Counted from the first letter of the stretch, positions 9,264 through 17,306 are shown. The stretch is 49,624 bases of DNA from JAHFIW01 sp035495855 (GCA_035495855.1 DATJFD010000074.1:1-49624); one strand, 5' to 3'. Program-made: numbers and translations. Notes: generated from the letters alone by a model not told the origin.

Positions 9264-9330
9264 AGTCCAGAGTCGAAAGGCGAAAGACGGGGGCGGCCTC
9301 TCGACTCTCGACTCTCCACTTTCGACTTCT
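9261..9330 (+). repeat. Heptad inverted repeat R3
   Basis: Starts with the TAG stop codon. The left arm is 7-mers of AGAGTCG/AAAGGCG type; the right arm is the complementary series of CGACTCT type. Same unit flavour as R16 (44162-44270). Confidence 0.8.
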
Positions 9331-9337
9331 GCCAAGG

Positions 9338-9343
9338 TACAAT
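9338..9343 (+). promoter_or_regulatory. -10 box 8 nt before the 9352 start codon
   Basis: TACAAT preceded by GG and followed by 8 nt before ATG. No convincing -35. No Shine-Dalgarno, so transcription from here would give an essentially leaderless mRNA. Confidence 0.5.
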
Positions 9344-9351
9344 GACCGCCT

Positions 9352-9756
9352 ATGGTCCGCCGAGCCGCATCCGCGCTCAAGAACGCGCTTCCGTACGTCG
9401 CCGACGCCGGCGCGGCGGCCTACGCCGCCATCGCGCTTTTCGCGCTGGCGGTCGCCGCGGCCGAGTTCACGAACCCCGGCTCGGCGTCGGGCGCGGTCGC
9501 ACCGCAGACCCTCGTGGTGCTGCTCGCCGCCGCCGGCGCGTTCGCGCTCGTCGACGTGCGCGGCGGCCGGCCGGGCAGGAAACGCCTCGCTTTCTTCGCG
9601 GCGCTGGGCCTCGTCGCGGCTGCTGTTGCCTTTTGGTCGGCCTGGGATTACTTTGGACCCGTTCCCGCGCTGCGGGGGCGCCTCGCGGCGTACACGGCGG
9701 CCGTCGTCGGCCTGCTGTTCGCGGCCTCGGCGTCGCCCGCGCCCGAAGACGTATGA
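9352..9756 (+). CDS. Small integral membrane protein, unknown
   Basis: 134 residues with four predicted hydrophobic helices (roughly 17-39, 48-65, 75-95, 105-125) and a short hydrophilic tail. No family recognised. Overlaps the HIT gene by ATGA, so the two are co-transcribed. The start lies 8 nt downstream of a TACAAT box and lacks a Shine-Dalgarno. Confidence 0.65.
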   Translation: MVRRAASALKNALPYVADAGAAAYAAIALFALAVAAAEFTNPGSASGAVAPQTLVVLLAAAGAFALVDVRGGRPGRKRLAFFAALGLVAAAVAFWSAWDYFGPVPALRGRLAAYTAAVVGLLFAASASPAPEDV

Positions 9757-10163
9757 ACGACTGCCTGTTCTGCAAGATCGTCAAAGGGGAGATCCCCTGC
9801 ATGAAGGTGTACGAGGACGCCGACGTCCTCGCTTTCCTCGATATCCAGCCGGTGAACGTCGGCCACACGCTCGTCGTGCCCAAGGCGCACCACGCGGATT
9901 GTTCCGCCACGCCGGATGACGCCATGGCCGCGGTCATGCGCGTCGTGCGCCGCGTCGGCGCGGCCGCGCTCGAGACGACCGGCGCCCAGGGCTACAACGT
10001 CGGCATCAACTGCGGCGCGGTCGCCGGCCAGGTCATCATGCACACGCACGTGCACGTGATGCCCCGCTTCGAGGGCGACGGCCTGCAGCATTGGCCGAAG
10101 CGCGCCGTCGCCAAGGAAGAGATGGAGACCGCCGCGGAGAAGATGCGACAGGCGTTGAAGTGA
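9753..10163 (+). CDS. HIT family hydrolase (Hint/PKCI type)
   Basis: 136-residue histidine-triad nucleotide hydrolase that cleaves nucleoside phosphoramidates or related dinucleotides in the cytosol. The N-terminal CLFCKIVKGEIP is typical of bacterial HIT proteins and the catalytic triad is HTHVHVMP (H97, H99, H101). Full length for the family. ATGA-coupled to the membrane gene before it. Its stop codon is part of repeat R4, whose other arm ends one base before the rmlB start. Confidence 0.93.
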   Translation: MNDCLFCKIVKGEIPCMKVYEDADVLAFLDIQPVNVGHTLVVPKAHHADCSATPDDAMAAVMRVVRRVGAAALETTGAQGYNVGINCGAVAGQVIMHTHVHVMPRFEGDGLQHWPKRAVAKEEMETAAEKMRQALK

Positions 10164-10241
10164 GGTTGTAGGTTGTAGGTGGTAGGTTGTAGAGTGAACG
10201 TTCCCGCGTCTCTACCACCTACAACCTACCACCTACAACCT
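10161..10241 (+). repeat. Heptad inverted repeat R4
   Basis: Spans the complete HIT-rmlB gap. Arm 10163-10194 pairs with 10210-10241 at 29 of 32 positions; loop 15 nt. The unit is GGTTGTA/GGTGGTA repeated at a strict 7-bp period. The stem starts in the stop codon and ends directly at the next ATG. Same unit as R9. Confidence 0.93.
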
Positions 10242-11270
10242 ATGAAAAAGATCCTCGTCACCGGCGGCGCCGGTTTCATCGGCTCGGCCTTCGTCCGGCA
10301 CATGCTGCGGTCGCACGACGACGTCGAGATCGTCAATTTCGACAAGCTCACCTACGCCGGCAACCTCGAGAACCTCCGCGAGGTCGAAGGGAACCCGCGC
10401 TATCGCTTCGTGAAAGGCGATATCGGCGACCCGGCCGCGGTCGACGCCGCGCTCCAGGGCGTCGACGCCGTCGTGAACTTCGCCGCTGAAACGCACAACG
10501 ACCGCAGCGTGCTCGACCCGGGCGTGTTCGTCCGCACCAATGTCCTCGGTACCCACGTGCTGCTCGAGGCCTGCCGCCGCGCGGGCAACGTCCGCTTCCA
10601 CCACATCTCCACCGACGAGGTCTTCGGCGACCTCGGCCTCGACGAGCCGCGCTCGTGGACCGAGGACGAACCGAAGAAGCCGCGGACGCCCTACAGCGCC
10701 TCGAAGGCCGCTTCGGACCACCTCGTCATGGCCTACGGCCACACCTTCGGCATCCCCGTGACCATCAGCAACTGCTGCAACAACTACGGCCCGTACCAGT
10801 TCCCGGAGAAGCTCATCCCGCTGTTCTCGACGAACGCGCTCGAGGACAAGCCGCTGCCGCTCTTCAAGAGCAGCAAGAACCGCCGCGAATGGATCCATGC
10901 GGACGACCACAGCGCCGCGGTCGACCTCATCCTCGAGAAGGGGAGGATCGGCGAGACCTACAACATCGGCACGGGCATCGAGAAGTCGGTCGAGGACGTC
11001 ACCGACGCGATCCTCGGCACGCTCGGCAAGCCGGACAGCCTCAAGACATACGTGCCGGACCGGCCGAGCCACGATCGCCGCTACGCGCTCGATTCGACCA
11101 AGCTCCGGACCGAGCTCGGCTGGGAGCCGAAGATCGGCTTCGAGGACGGCATCCGCGCGACCATCGAGTGGTACCGCGACAATCCGCAGTGGTGGACGCG
11201 CGTGAAGTCCGGCGAGTACCAGAAGTATTACGACGAGTATTACCGCGCCACGCTCGGCGCGCGGGTCTAG
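10242..11270 (+). CDS. rmlB: dTDP-glucose 4,6-dehydratase
   Basis: Second step of dTDP-L-rhamnose synthesis: NAD-dependent conversion of dTDP-glucose to dTDP-4-keto-6-deoxyglucose. 342 residues, normal length. N-terminal Rossmann motif GGAGFIGS, catalytic T124-D125-E126 (TDEVFGD) and the SDR pair Y151-x3-K155 (YSASK). A C-terminal substrate domain is present. The ATG at 10242 directly abuts repeat R4 and has no Shine-Dalgarno, so initiation may depend on the preceding gene or the repeat structure. Stop TAG begins repeat R5. Confidence 0.96.
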   Translation: MKKILVTGGAGFIGSAFVRHMLRSHDDVEIVNFDKLTYAGNLENLREVEGNPRYRFVKGDIGDPAAVDAALQGVDAVVNFAAETHNDRSVLDPGVFVRTNVLGTHVLLEACRRAGNVRFHHISTDEVFGDLGLDEPRSWTEDEPKKPRTPYSASKAASDHLVMAYGHTFGIPVTISNCCNNYGPYQFPEKLIPLFSTNALEDKPLPLFKSSKNRREWIHADDHSAAVDLILEKGRIGETYNIGTGIEKSVEDVTDAILGTLGKPDSLKTYVPDRPSHDRRYALDSTKLRTELGWEPKIGFEDGIRATIEWYRDNPQWWTRVKSGEYQKYYDEYYRATLGARV

Positions 11271-11340
11271 CTTCGAGCTTCAAGCGCCGAGCGCCAAGTT
11301 CGAGCCCACCGATCGCTCGAAGCTCGGAGCTTGGAACTGC
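11268..11340 (+). repeat. Heptad inverted repeat R5
   Basis: Begins with the rmlB stop TAG. The left arm has units GAGCTTC/GAGCGCC; the right arm (11315-11340) has one heptad fewer, so the stem has a 7-nt slip. Same flavour as R6, R8 and R12. Confidence 0.82.
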
Positions 11341-11347
11341 GGTCTTT

Positions 11348-11376
11348 TTGACCAATCGAAGGACCGCGGCTAACCT
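11348..11376 (+). promoter_or_regulatory. Promoter of rmlC-rmlD
   Basis: TTGACC (11348-11353), 17-bp spacer, TAACCT (11371-11376). Predicted start near 11383, about 30 nt before the rmlC start. Confidence 0.65.
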
Positions 11377-11414
11377 TACGGCCTGGTTCTTTCGGGAGAA
11401 GGAGGATGAACGAT

Positions 11415-11996
11415 ATGAAGACCATCGAAACCGGAATTCCCGGACTGCTCGTCATCGAGCCGCAGGTGTTCGCCGACGAGCGCGGGCACTTCTTCGAGGC
11501 GTTCAGCGCCGCGAAGCTCGCCGCGCTCGGCGTCGAGCCCGGCGTGGTGCAGATCAACCAGAGCTCGTCCAAGAAGGGCGTCCTGCGCGGCCTGCATTTC
11601 CAGGCGCCGCCGTTCGAGCAGACCAAGCTCGTGCGCTGCGGCCGCGGCCGCCTCTATGACGCGGTCGTCGACATCCGCCGCGGCTCGCCGACCTTCGGCA
11701 AATGGTTCGGCATCGAGCTGTCGGACGAGAACAAGAAGATGCTCTACGTCCCGGGCGGCTTCGCCCACGGCTTCTACTCGATGACCGACGGCTGCGAGCT
11801 CATCTATCTCGTCGGCAAGAACGGCTATTCCAAGGTCTCGGAAGGCGGCGTCCGCTTCGACGATCCCGCGGTCGGCATCGCGTGGCCCATGGAAGGGGAA
11901 CCGCTCGTCAACGAGCGCGACCGCACCTGGCCGCTCATCACGGAAGAGAACACGCCGTTCGTCTTCGAGCCGGCGCTCATGAAGGAGAACGCATGA
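11415..11996 (+). CDS. rmlC: dTDP-4-dehydrorhamnose 3,5-epimerase
   Basis: Third step of dTDP-L-rhamnose synthesis, a cofactor-free cupin epimerase. 193 residues. Conserved motifs: DERGHFFE near the N-terminus, QINQSSSKKGVLRGLHFQ with catalytic His61, LYDAVVDIRRGSPTFGKW and VPGGFAHGFY. Start chosen at the second ATG (11415): the strong GGAGG at 11401-11405 touches the first ATG (11406), giving zero spacing, but lies 9 nt before the second. Transcribed from its own promoter (11348-11376). Overlaps rmlD by ATGA. Confidence 0.95.
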   Translation: MKTIETGIPGLLVIEPQVFADERGHFFEAFSAAKLAALGVEPGVVQINQSSSKKGVLRGLHFQAPPFEQTKLVRCGRGRLYDAVVDIRRGSPTFGKWFGIELSDENKKMLYVPGGFAHGFYSMTDGCELIYLVGKNGYSKVSEGGVRFDDPAVGIAWPMEGEPLVNERDRTWPLITEENTPFVFEPALMKENA

Positions 11997-12859
11997 AGGT
12001 CCTCATCCTCGGAGCAAAAGGGAACCTCGGGCAGGACCTCGTCCGCGCCTTCGGGACCGCGGGCTGCGAGGTCGACGCGTTCGACCGCGAACAGCTCGAT
12101 ATCACCGATGCCGCCGCGGTCCGCGCGCGCATCGCCGCCGGCGGCTACGGCGCGGTCGTGAACGCGGCCGCCTACAACAACGTCGACGCGGCCGAAGACC
12201 CGGCCAATGCCGGCGTCGTCCGCGCGCTGAACGTCGACGCGCCGGGCGTCATGGCCGAAGCGGCCAGGGATGCGGGCGCGGCCTTCGTGCACTACAGCTC
12301 CGACTACGTCTTCGAAGGCGAGAAGCCGGAAGGCTACGCCGAGGACGACGAGCCGAACCCGGTCTCCGCGTACGGCCGCAGCAAGCTCGACGGCGAGCGC
12401 GTCGTGGCCGCGGCGGGAGGGGCCTGGTACGTCGTCCGGACGTCGAAGCTGTACGGCATCCCCGGCACGTCGGCGGCCAGCAAGCCGAGCTTCGTGACGG
12501 TCATGACGAACCTCGCCAAGACCAAGCCCGAGCTCTCCATCGTCGACGAGGAGGTCGGCATGCCGACGTACACCGCCGATCTCGCGGCCGCCACCGTGCG
12601 GCTCGTGAGCGAGACGTTCAAGCCCGGCATCTATCACCTCGTGAACGAAGGTCCCGGCGTGACCTGGTACGGTTTCGCCGGCGAGTTCTTCGGCCTCCAG
12701 GGCATCGCCACGCCGCGCAAGCCCGTGCCGATGTCGGCCTTCCCGCGGCCCGCCAAACGCCCGCGCTTCGCCGCGCTCCGGAACACCAAGTTCCCGCCGC
12801 TCAGGCCGCGCATCGAGGCGCTCAAGGCGTTCTTCGCGGAAGCGCGCGAGAAGGCATAG
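11993..12859 (+). CDS. rmlD: dTDP-4-dehydrorhamnose reductase
   Basis: Last step of dTDP-L-rhamnose synthesis, NAD(P)H-dependent reduction. 288 residues. Rossmann motif GAKGNLGQDL, NAAAYNNVDAAE, YSSDYVFEG and the SDR Tyr/Lys in SAYGRSKLDGE are visible. AAGGAG lies 5 nt upstream of the ATG and the start overlaps the rmlC stop. Followed by a hairpin without a T-run and then by a strong terminator, so the rmlCD unit ends here. Confidence 0.94.
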   Translation: MKVLILGAKGNLGQDLVRAFGTAGCEVDAFDREQLDITDAAAVRARIAAGGYGAVVNAAAYNNVDAAEDPANAGVVRALNVDAPGVMAEAARDAGAAFVHYSSDYVFEGEKPEGYAEDDEPNPVSAYGRSKLDGERVVAAAGGAWYVVRTSKLYGIPGTSAASKPSFVTVMTNLAKTKPELSIVDEEVGMPTYTADLAAATVRLVSETFKPGIYHLVNEGPGVTWYGFAGEFFGLQGIATPRKPVPMSAFPRPAKRPRFAALRNTKFPPLRPRIEALKAFFAEAREKA

Positions 12860-12870
12860 AGACGCGGTGC

Positions 12871-12890
12871 CTGCCCCGCAGTATTGCGGG
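12871..12890 (+). other. GC-rich hairpin after rmlD
   Basis: Perfect 8-bp stem GCCCCGCA/TGCGGGGC with a GTAT loop; the flanking GCC/GGC extend it past a T-T mismatch. No T-run follows. Possibly a 3'-end stability hairpin ahead of the true terminator at 12918. Confidence 0.55.
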
Positions 12891-12917
12891 GCTGGCTCCG
12901 CCACCTTGTTCATGAAC

Positions 12918-12946
12918 GGGGCCGTTGCCGAACGGCCCCTTTTTTG
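12918..12946 (+). terminator. Intrinsic terminator of rmlCD
   Basis: Nine-bp stem GGGGCCGTT/AACGGCCCC, loop GCCG, then six T. Confidence 0.9.
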
Positions 12947-12970
12947 TTGGAATGCGGCCGGGAGGGAACG

Positions 12971-13600
12971 ATGATCAAGGCGATCCTTTCAGACCTGGGC
13001 AACGTCGCGGTCCTCTTCGACAACGCCAAGACCTGCCGCGAGCTTTCGCGTCTCACCGGCATCGCCGAACGCGACGTCCATGACGTCATGTTCCGCAAAG
13101 GCTCGGCGCTGTTCCGCCGCTACGAGCGCGGCGCGATCGATTCGCCGGCGTTCCAGCGCTCGATCTGCGCGCGGCTGAACCTCAGCAAGGGCGAGATGCC
13201 CGGCGACGACGCGTTCTACGCGGCCTACGCCGACGTCTTCGCCGCCAACGAGCCGGTGCTCGAACGCTGGGCCCTTCTCCGCAAGGACGGGCTCATGATC
13301 ACCGCGGTGTCGAACATCGACGAGATGCGCCACAGGAAGCTCGGCGAGCTCGGCCTGCTGTCGGGCTTCGATCACCTGGTGATGTCGTACCTCGAGGGGC
13401 TGCGCAAGCCTTCGGCGGAGCTCATGGTCCGCGCGCTCGACCGTACCGGCGTCTCCGCCGAGGAAGCGCTGTTCGTCGACGATCTCGCCGAGAACCTCGC
13501 GCCCGCCGTCCGCCTCGGCATCAACGTCCATCACTTCACGTCCGCGGAACTGCTCGACGTCTGCCTGTCTTCCCTGGGCCTGGTCGATCCCTCCTCTTGA
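12971..13600 (+). CDS. HAD-superfamily hydrolase, YihX-like
   Basis: 209 residues, HAD subfamily IA. Motif I is SDLGNVAVLFD: the nucleophile Asp is followed by LGNV rather than the usual DxDxT, as in YihX (alpha-D-glucose-1-phosphate phosphatase) and its relatives. Motif II is VSNIDE, motif III the Lys of RKPSAE, motif IV FVDDLAEN. GGAGGG lies 5 nt before the ATG. It sits between rmlD and rmlA, and a glucose-1-phosphatase activity would act on the RmlA substrate pool; that link is speculative. Confidence 0.85.
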   Translation: MIKAILSDLGNVAVLFDNAKTCRELSRLTGIAERDVHDVMFRKGSALFRRYERGAIDSPAFQRSICARLNLSKGEMPGDDAFYAAYADVFAANEPVLERWALLRKDGLMITAVSNIDEMRHRKLGELGLLSGFDHLVMSYLEGLRKPSAELMVRALDRTGVSAEEALFVDDLAENLAPAVRLGINVHHFTSAELLDVCLSSLGLVDPSS

Positions 13601-13623
13601 ACCCCGCAATGCGGGGTTTTTCT
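13600..13623 (+). terminator. Intrinsic terminator of the HAD gene
   Basis: AACCCCGC/GCGGGGTT stem with a 3-nt loop, starting on the last base of the stop codon and followed by T-rich sequence. Confidence 0.85.
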
Positions 13624-13709
13624 TACCGGCGGACCATTGACGCCGTCGTGCCTTTACGCTCTTCGGGGTGTACCCTTGAGGGTGCCATATTTTTCGATAT
13701 TTCCGCTGT

Positions 13710-14786
13710 ATGAAGGCACTCATCACCGCAGGAGGGCGCGCCACCAGGCTCCGGCCCATCACCTACACCATCAACAAGCACCTCATCCCGCTGGCCAACA
13801 AGCCGATGCTGTTCTACGCGATCGAGAAGATCGCGGCCGCGGGCATCACCGAGATCGGCATCAACATCAACGTCGGCGACACCGAGATCCCCAAGGCCGT
13901 CGGCGACGGCAGCCGCTGGGGCGTGAAGATCACATGCATCGAGCAGACCGGCGGGCCGAAGGGGCTCGCGCATATCCTCAAGATGGCCCAGCCGTTCCTC
14001 GGCGACGAGCCGTTCCTCTTCTACCTGGGCGACAATATCATCCTCGGCAGCATCGCCAAGTTCGTCGAGAAGTTCCAGAAGGAGAAGCGCAACGGCCTGC
14101 TCGCGCTCTCGAAGGTGAAGGACCCGCAGCGCTTCGGCGTGCCGGAGATCAAGGACGGCAAGATCGTCCGCGTCGACGAGAAGCCGGCGGACCCGAAGAG
14201 CAACTATGCCGTGACCGGTATCTACGTCTACGACTCGAACGTCTTCAAGGCGGTCGACGCCATCCAGCCCTCGGCGCGCGGCGAGTACGAGATCTCGGAC
14301 GTGCACACATGGCTGATCGAGAACGGGTACGACATCGGCTACCAGGAGATCACCGGCTGGTGGAAGGACACCGGCAAGCCGGAGGACCTGCTCGAGGGCA
14401 ACCAGCTGCTCCTGGCCGAGATCGATCCGGAAGAGATGACCATCGAAGGCATCGTGTCGCCGAACGCCATCATCCAGGGCAAGGTCAAGATCGGGAAGGG
14501 GACGCAGGTCGGCGAGCGCGTGCTCATCCGCGGGCCCGTCACCATCGGCGAGAACTGCCTCATCGCCAACAGCTACATCGGGCCGTACACCGCCATCGGC
14601 AACAACGTGAAGGTCCGCAACACCGAGATCGAGCACTGCGTGGTGTTCGACGGCGTGGACATCAACTGCTCGCGCCGCATCGTCGACAGCCTCATCGGCC
14701 AGAACGCCACGGTCTCTTCCGCCGACGTGTCGATGCCCTCGGGTCACCGGATGATCATCGGGGACAATGCCGTTGTGGAGGTGTAG
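13710..14786 (+). CDS. rmlA: Glucose-1-phosphate thymidylyltransferase, long form
   Basis: First step of dTDP-L-rhamnose synthesis: dTTP plus glucose-1-phosphate gives dTDP-glucose. 358 residues, longer than the enterobacterial RmlA of about 290; it matches the long StrD-like form. N-terminal nucleotidyltransferase domain (1 to about 240) with ITAGGRATRLRP, KHLIPLANKPML and YLGDNI; the C-terminal third is a left-handed beta-helix of hexapeptides (AIIQGKVKIGKGTQVGE and on). No Shine-Dalgarno; a possible but weak promoter TTGAGG (13676)-16-TATTTC lies 6 nt before the ATG. Stop TAG begins repeat R6. Confidence 0.93.
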   Translation: MKALITAGGRATRLRPITYTINKHLIPLANKPMLFYAIEKIAAAGITEIGININVGDTEIPKAVGDGSRWGVKITCIEQTGGPKGLAHILKMAQPFLGDEPFLFYLGDNIILGSIAKFVEKFQKEKRNGLLALSKVKDPQRFGVPEIKDGKIVRVDEKPADPKSNYAVTGIYVYDSNVFKAVDAIQPSARGEYEISDVHTWLIENGYDIGYQEITGWWKDTGKPEDLLEGNQLLLAEIDPEEMTIEGIVSPNAIIQGKVKIGKGTQVGERVLIRGPVTIGENCLIANSYIGPYTAIGNNVKVRNTEIEHCVVFDGVDINCSRRIVDSLIGQNATVSSADVSMPSGHRMIIGDNAVVEV

Positions 14787-14905
14787 CTTCGAGCTTCAAG
14801 CTCCAAGCTTCGAGATGAAAGAGGAAAAACCGGCCTCCGGCCGGTTTTTTGACGGGATCTCTTATCGCACGGCCTCGAAGCTCGAAGCTTGGCGCTCGAA
14901 GCTCA
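14784..14905 (+). repeat. Heptad inverted repeat R6 enclosing a terminator
   Basis: Begins with the rmlA stop TAG. Arms 14785-14814 and 14874-14903 pair at about 26 of 30 positions; units are GAGCTTC/AAGCTCC. The roughly 60-nt loop holds a complete intrinsic terminator (14825-14850). Confidence 0.88.
14825..14850 (+). terminator. Intrinsic terminator of rmlA
   Basis: Stem AAAAACCGGCC/GGCCGGTTTTT with a 3-nt loop and T-run, nested in the loop of R6. Confidence 0.9.
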
Positions 14906-14911
14906 GCCCCA

Positions 14912-14940
14912 TTTGCTTTTCCCCGGCGGGGGGCTAGGAT
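14912..14940 (+). promoter_or_regulatory. Promoter of the 14993 HAD gene
   Basis: TTTGCT (14912-14917), 17-bp spacer, TAGGAT (14935-14940). Confidence 0.55.
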
Positions 14941-14992
14941 GGAACCGTTCTTTTCCGTACTGCCGCGGACTGCCTACCAAGGAGGTGTCGCC

Positions 14993-15742
14993 GTGAGCGA
15001 GAATTCCAAATGGAACATCCTGCTGGACCTCGATGACACGCTGGTCCCGAACACGCATCTTTACCATGCCCCGAGCCTCCGTTGCTGTCTTTTGATCTCC
15101 GAGGCGCTGGGCGTGAAGAGCGTGCATCCGTCGGACCTGCTCCAGGCGCACCTCGAGATCGACATGGCGATGGTCAGGACGCTCGGCTACAGCGTGGAAC
15201 GGTACCCGACGAGCTGGGTCCGCACCTACGAGAAGATGGCGCGGCGCATGAAGCTGCCGATCGACCGCAAGGTCTGCGCCAGGCTCCTCAGGACCGCCGC
15301 GGCATTCGCCAAGGGTCCGTACGTGCCGTACGAAGGCGCGAAGGAGACCCTGATGGAGCTCCAGCGCGACGGCCACGAGCTGCATCTCGTCACCGCGGGC
15401 GACAAGGCCCTGCAGGAACGCAAGATCCGCGCCTGCGGCCTCTCCTCGCTCCTCGATTCCGTGAACATCACGGGCGTCGACAAGAAACCGGTGATGGCCA
15501 AGATCGCGCGCGAACGCAAGGACCGCACGATGATGGTGGGCGATTCGCTCAAGAGCGACATCAAGCCCGCCGTCGAGCTCGGCCTGACCGCCGTGCACGT
15601 GCCCAGCCATACCTGGGCCTACGCGAACGCCGAGGTCGACAGAAGGAAGTACCGGACGATCCGCTCCATCGACGAGCTGCCGGCGCTCATCCGCGCGCTC
15701 GAGCGGCGACGCGCATCCGGACGCGCCGCCAGGCGCGCGTGA
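14993..15742 (+). CDS. HAD-superfamily hydrolase
   Basis: 249-residue cytosolic HAD phosphatase-like protein. Motif I LLDLDDTLVPN has the canonical DxDDT; motif II is in LVTAGD, the motif III Lys is in VDKKPVMAK and motif IV is MMVGDSLKSDIKPA. A helical cap (about residues 20-120) separates motifs I and II. The GTG start is fixed by a perfect AAGGAGGT 6-7 nt upstream; an in-frame ATG at 14939 overlaps the -10 box and is rejected. Own promoter and own terminator, so monocistronic. Substrate unknown. Confidence 0.87.
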   Translation: MSENSKWNILLDLDDTLVPNTHLYHAPSLRCCLLISEALGVKSVHPSDLLQAHLEIDMAMVRTLGYSVERYPTSWVRTYEKMARRMKLPIDRKVCARLLRTAAAFAKGPYVPYEGAKETLMELQRDGHELHLVTAGDKALQERKIRACGLSSLLDSVNITGVDKKPVMAKIARERKDRTMMVGDSLKSDIKPAVELGLTAVHVPSHTWAYANAEVDRRKYRTIRSIDELPALIRALERRRASGRAARRA

Positions 15743-15745
15743 ACA

Positions 15746-15777
15746 GCCCCGTTCCAATGAGGACGGGGCATTTTTTT
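15746..15777 (+). terminator. Intrinsic terminator of the 14993 HAD gene
   Basis: GCCCCGT/ACGGGGC stem, 10-nt loop, then A and seven T. Confidence 0.85.
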
Positions 15778-15783
15778 GTATAA

Positions 15784-15965
15784 GAGAGGTCAGAGAACAA
15801 GGGAGAGAGGGAGATCAGAGAACAGAGCGCAGAGCGAGAAAAAAGAACAGAGTTTCGTTCCCATTCTGCGGACGTTCGCGATATGGCAACGCGCTCTGTC
15901 CTTTGCTCTATCTTTTTTCTTTGACCTTTTGTTCTCCCTCCGTTCTCCGCCCTCTGATCTTTTCA
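15784..15965. repeat. Heptad inverted repeat R7, longest of the set
   Basis: Fills the convergent gap. The plus-strand arm 15784-15853 has units like ATCAGAG/AACAGAG/CGCAGAG; the opposite arm, read on minus, starts at the TGA stop of the 15963-17306 gene (15965-15963) with the same kind of purine-rich heptads. Each arm is about 70 nt, around a central 37-nt unrelated segment. Confidence 0.82.
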
Positions 15966-17306
15966 AAGGTCCCGTTCGTACACCCCCCGCTTCGTGCCGG
16001 CGGACCCGACGAAGCGCAGCATCTTGGCGTTCCTGTCGACCGCGAACGGCCCGACGTCCGTGAACCTGATGAGGTCGAAGACGTTGCGCTCGTCGCGCGC
16101 GTCGAGTTCCGCGGCCGCGACGCCGGTCGAGGTGGAGAAGATGACCGCGTCGCCCGCGGGGGACCAGGCGCAGCCGCCGATGGGCGTGCCGAGCCGCGTG
16201 ATCAGCGTGCGCGACCCCTCCGCGGGATCGACGATGAAGATCTCGAAGTCGTTCCAGAGGAGCAGGCGCTTGCCGTCCGGGTCCCAGGAGGCCCCCGTGG
16301 CATCGTACGTCTGCGACGCGCCCGTCGAAGGGTCGACCAGGATCATGCGCCGTTTGCGGCGGTCCTCGATGAGCAGCTGCCGGCTTTCGCCGCGCACGAA
16401 ACGGTACTCGCCGGGCGCGAGCAGCGACACGGGCGTCCCCGCGTCCCCGGAGAGGCGCTCGAGCGCGACGTCCGAGACGCCGTCGCGTTTTTCCGCCAGC
16501 AGGACGTAGGCGGCGCGGCCGCGCTGCGTGACGTCCCTGATGCCGGCGTCGAGCCGGAGCGGCGACGCTTCGCCGGTCGCGGCGTCGACGCTGAAGGCTC
16601 CGAGCGAGGTCACCACCGAGATCGCGGAGCCGTCGTCGTTCCAATGCGCGAGGAGCGGTCCTTTCGGGAAGCTTTCATGCACCGACAGCGCCTGCCCGGG
16701 CGCGGACGGCGTGAATCGCAGCGCGTGCGTCGCCCCGCCGGCGTTCGCCGTGAAGAGCAGCGCCGAACCGTCCGGCGACCAGTCCAGCTTTTCGCCTGCG
16801 TACTGATCGTGCGCGAAGCGGGCCAGGATCACGGGCTCGCCCCCGTCCATGACCGTGAGAAGCTCCTTCCATCCGCCGTCGTCGGCGAGGAAGGCCACGT
16901 CGGTGCCGTCGGGACTCCAGGCCGCCGACGCCGCGTTCCGTTCCATCACGAGGCGGGGGAGCGCATCCTTGTAGAGCACGAGGCCTGTCACGAACGTCGT
17001 CTGGCCGCTCCGCACGTCGAGCGTCTTCTGCCAGGGGAGATAGCCCTTCTTCTCCACGCGGACGATGTAGTCCTCGGGGAGCAGGCGGCCGAACGTCGTG
17101 GGCGTGGCCTTCTTCTGGAGCGTGCCGTCGAGGAACACGCTCGCGCCGGGCGGCTCGGTCTCCGCCTGGATGCTGCCCGTTTTCTGGACCCGCTGCCGTT
17201 TCCAGTTCCAGCGGTATCCCGACGTGCGCATGATGACGATCGGCGTCGTCACGAAGAACGCCAGGACGAACAGGACCGTGACCGCGATCCTCGTGCGTGG
17301 TTGCAT
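15963..17306 (-). CDS. PEGA-domain protein with beta-propeller
   Basis: 447 residues. One N-terminal membrane helix (about 8-28), then a PEGA domain (about 44-112) with AETEPPGASVFLDGTL and DYIVRVEKKGYLPW, then a WD40/TolB-like propeller to the C-terminus with repeated AAWSPDGTDVAFL, LDWSPDGSALLF and CAWSPAGDAVIF blades. The topology suggests an outward-facing anchored protein for protein or glycan binding; architecture of this kind is frequent in Patescibacteria. The ATG at 17306 immediately abuts repeat R8 and has no Shine-Dalgarno. Convergent with the HAD gene through R7. Confidence 0.82.
   Translation of the reverse strand: MQPRTRIAVTVLFVLAFFVTTPIVIMRTSGYRWNWKRQRVQKTGSIQAETEPPGASVFLDGTLQKKATPTTFGRLLPEDYIVRVEKKGYLPWQKTLDVRSGQTTFVTGLVLYKDALPRLVMERNAASAAWSPDGTDVAFLADDGGWKELLTVMDGGEPVILARFAHDQYAGEKLDWSPDGSALLFTANAGGATHALRFTPSAPGQALSVHESFPKGPLLAHWNDDGSAISVVTSLGAFSVDAATGEASPLRLDAGIRDVTQRGRAAYVLLAEKRDGVSDVALERLSGDAGTPVSLLAPGEYRFVRGESRQLLIEDRRKRRMILVDPSTGASQTYDATGASWDPDGKRLLLWNDFEIFIVDPAEGSRTLITRLGTPIGGCAWSPAGDAVIFSTSTGVAAAELDARDERNVFDLIRFTDVGPFAVDRNAKMLRFVGSAGTKRGVYERDL

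Noticed and set aside
11406..11414. First ATG of rmlC
   Set aside because: GGAGG directly touches this ATG; the second ATG (11415) has a 9-nt spacing and the normal RmlC N-terminus.
13637..13660. TTGACG ... TACGCT as the rmlA promoter
   Set aside because: The spacer is only 12 bp; all well-supported promoters here have 17-18 bp.
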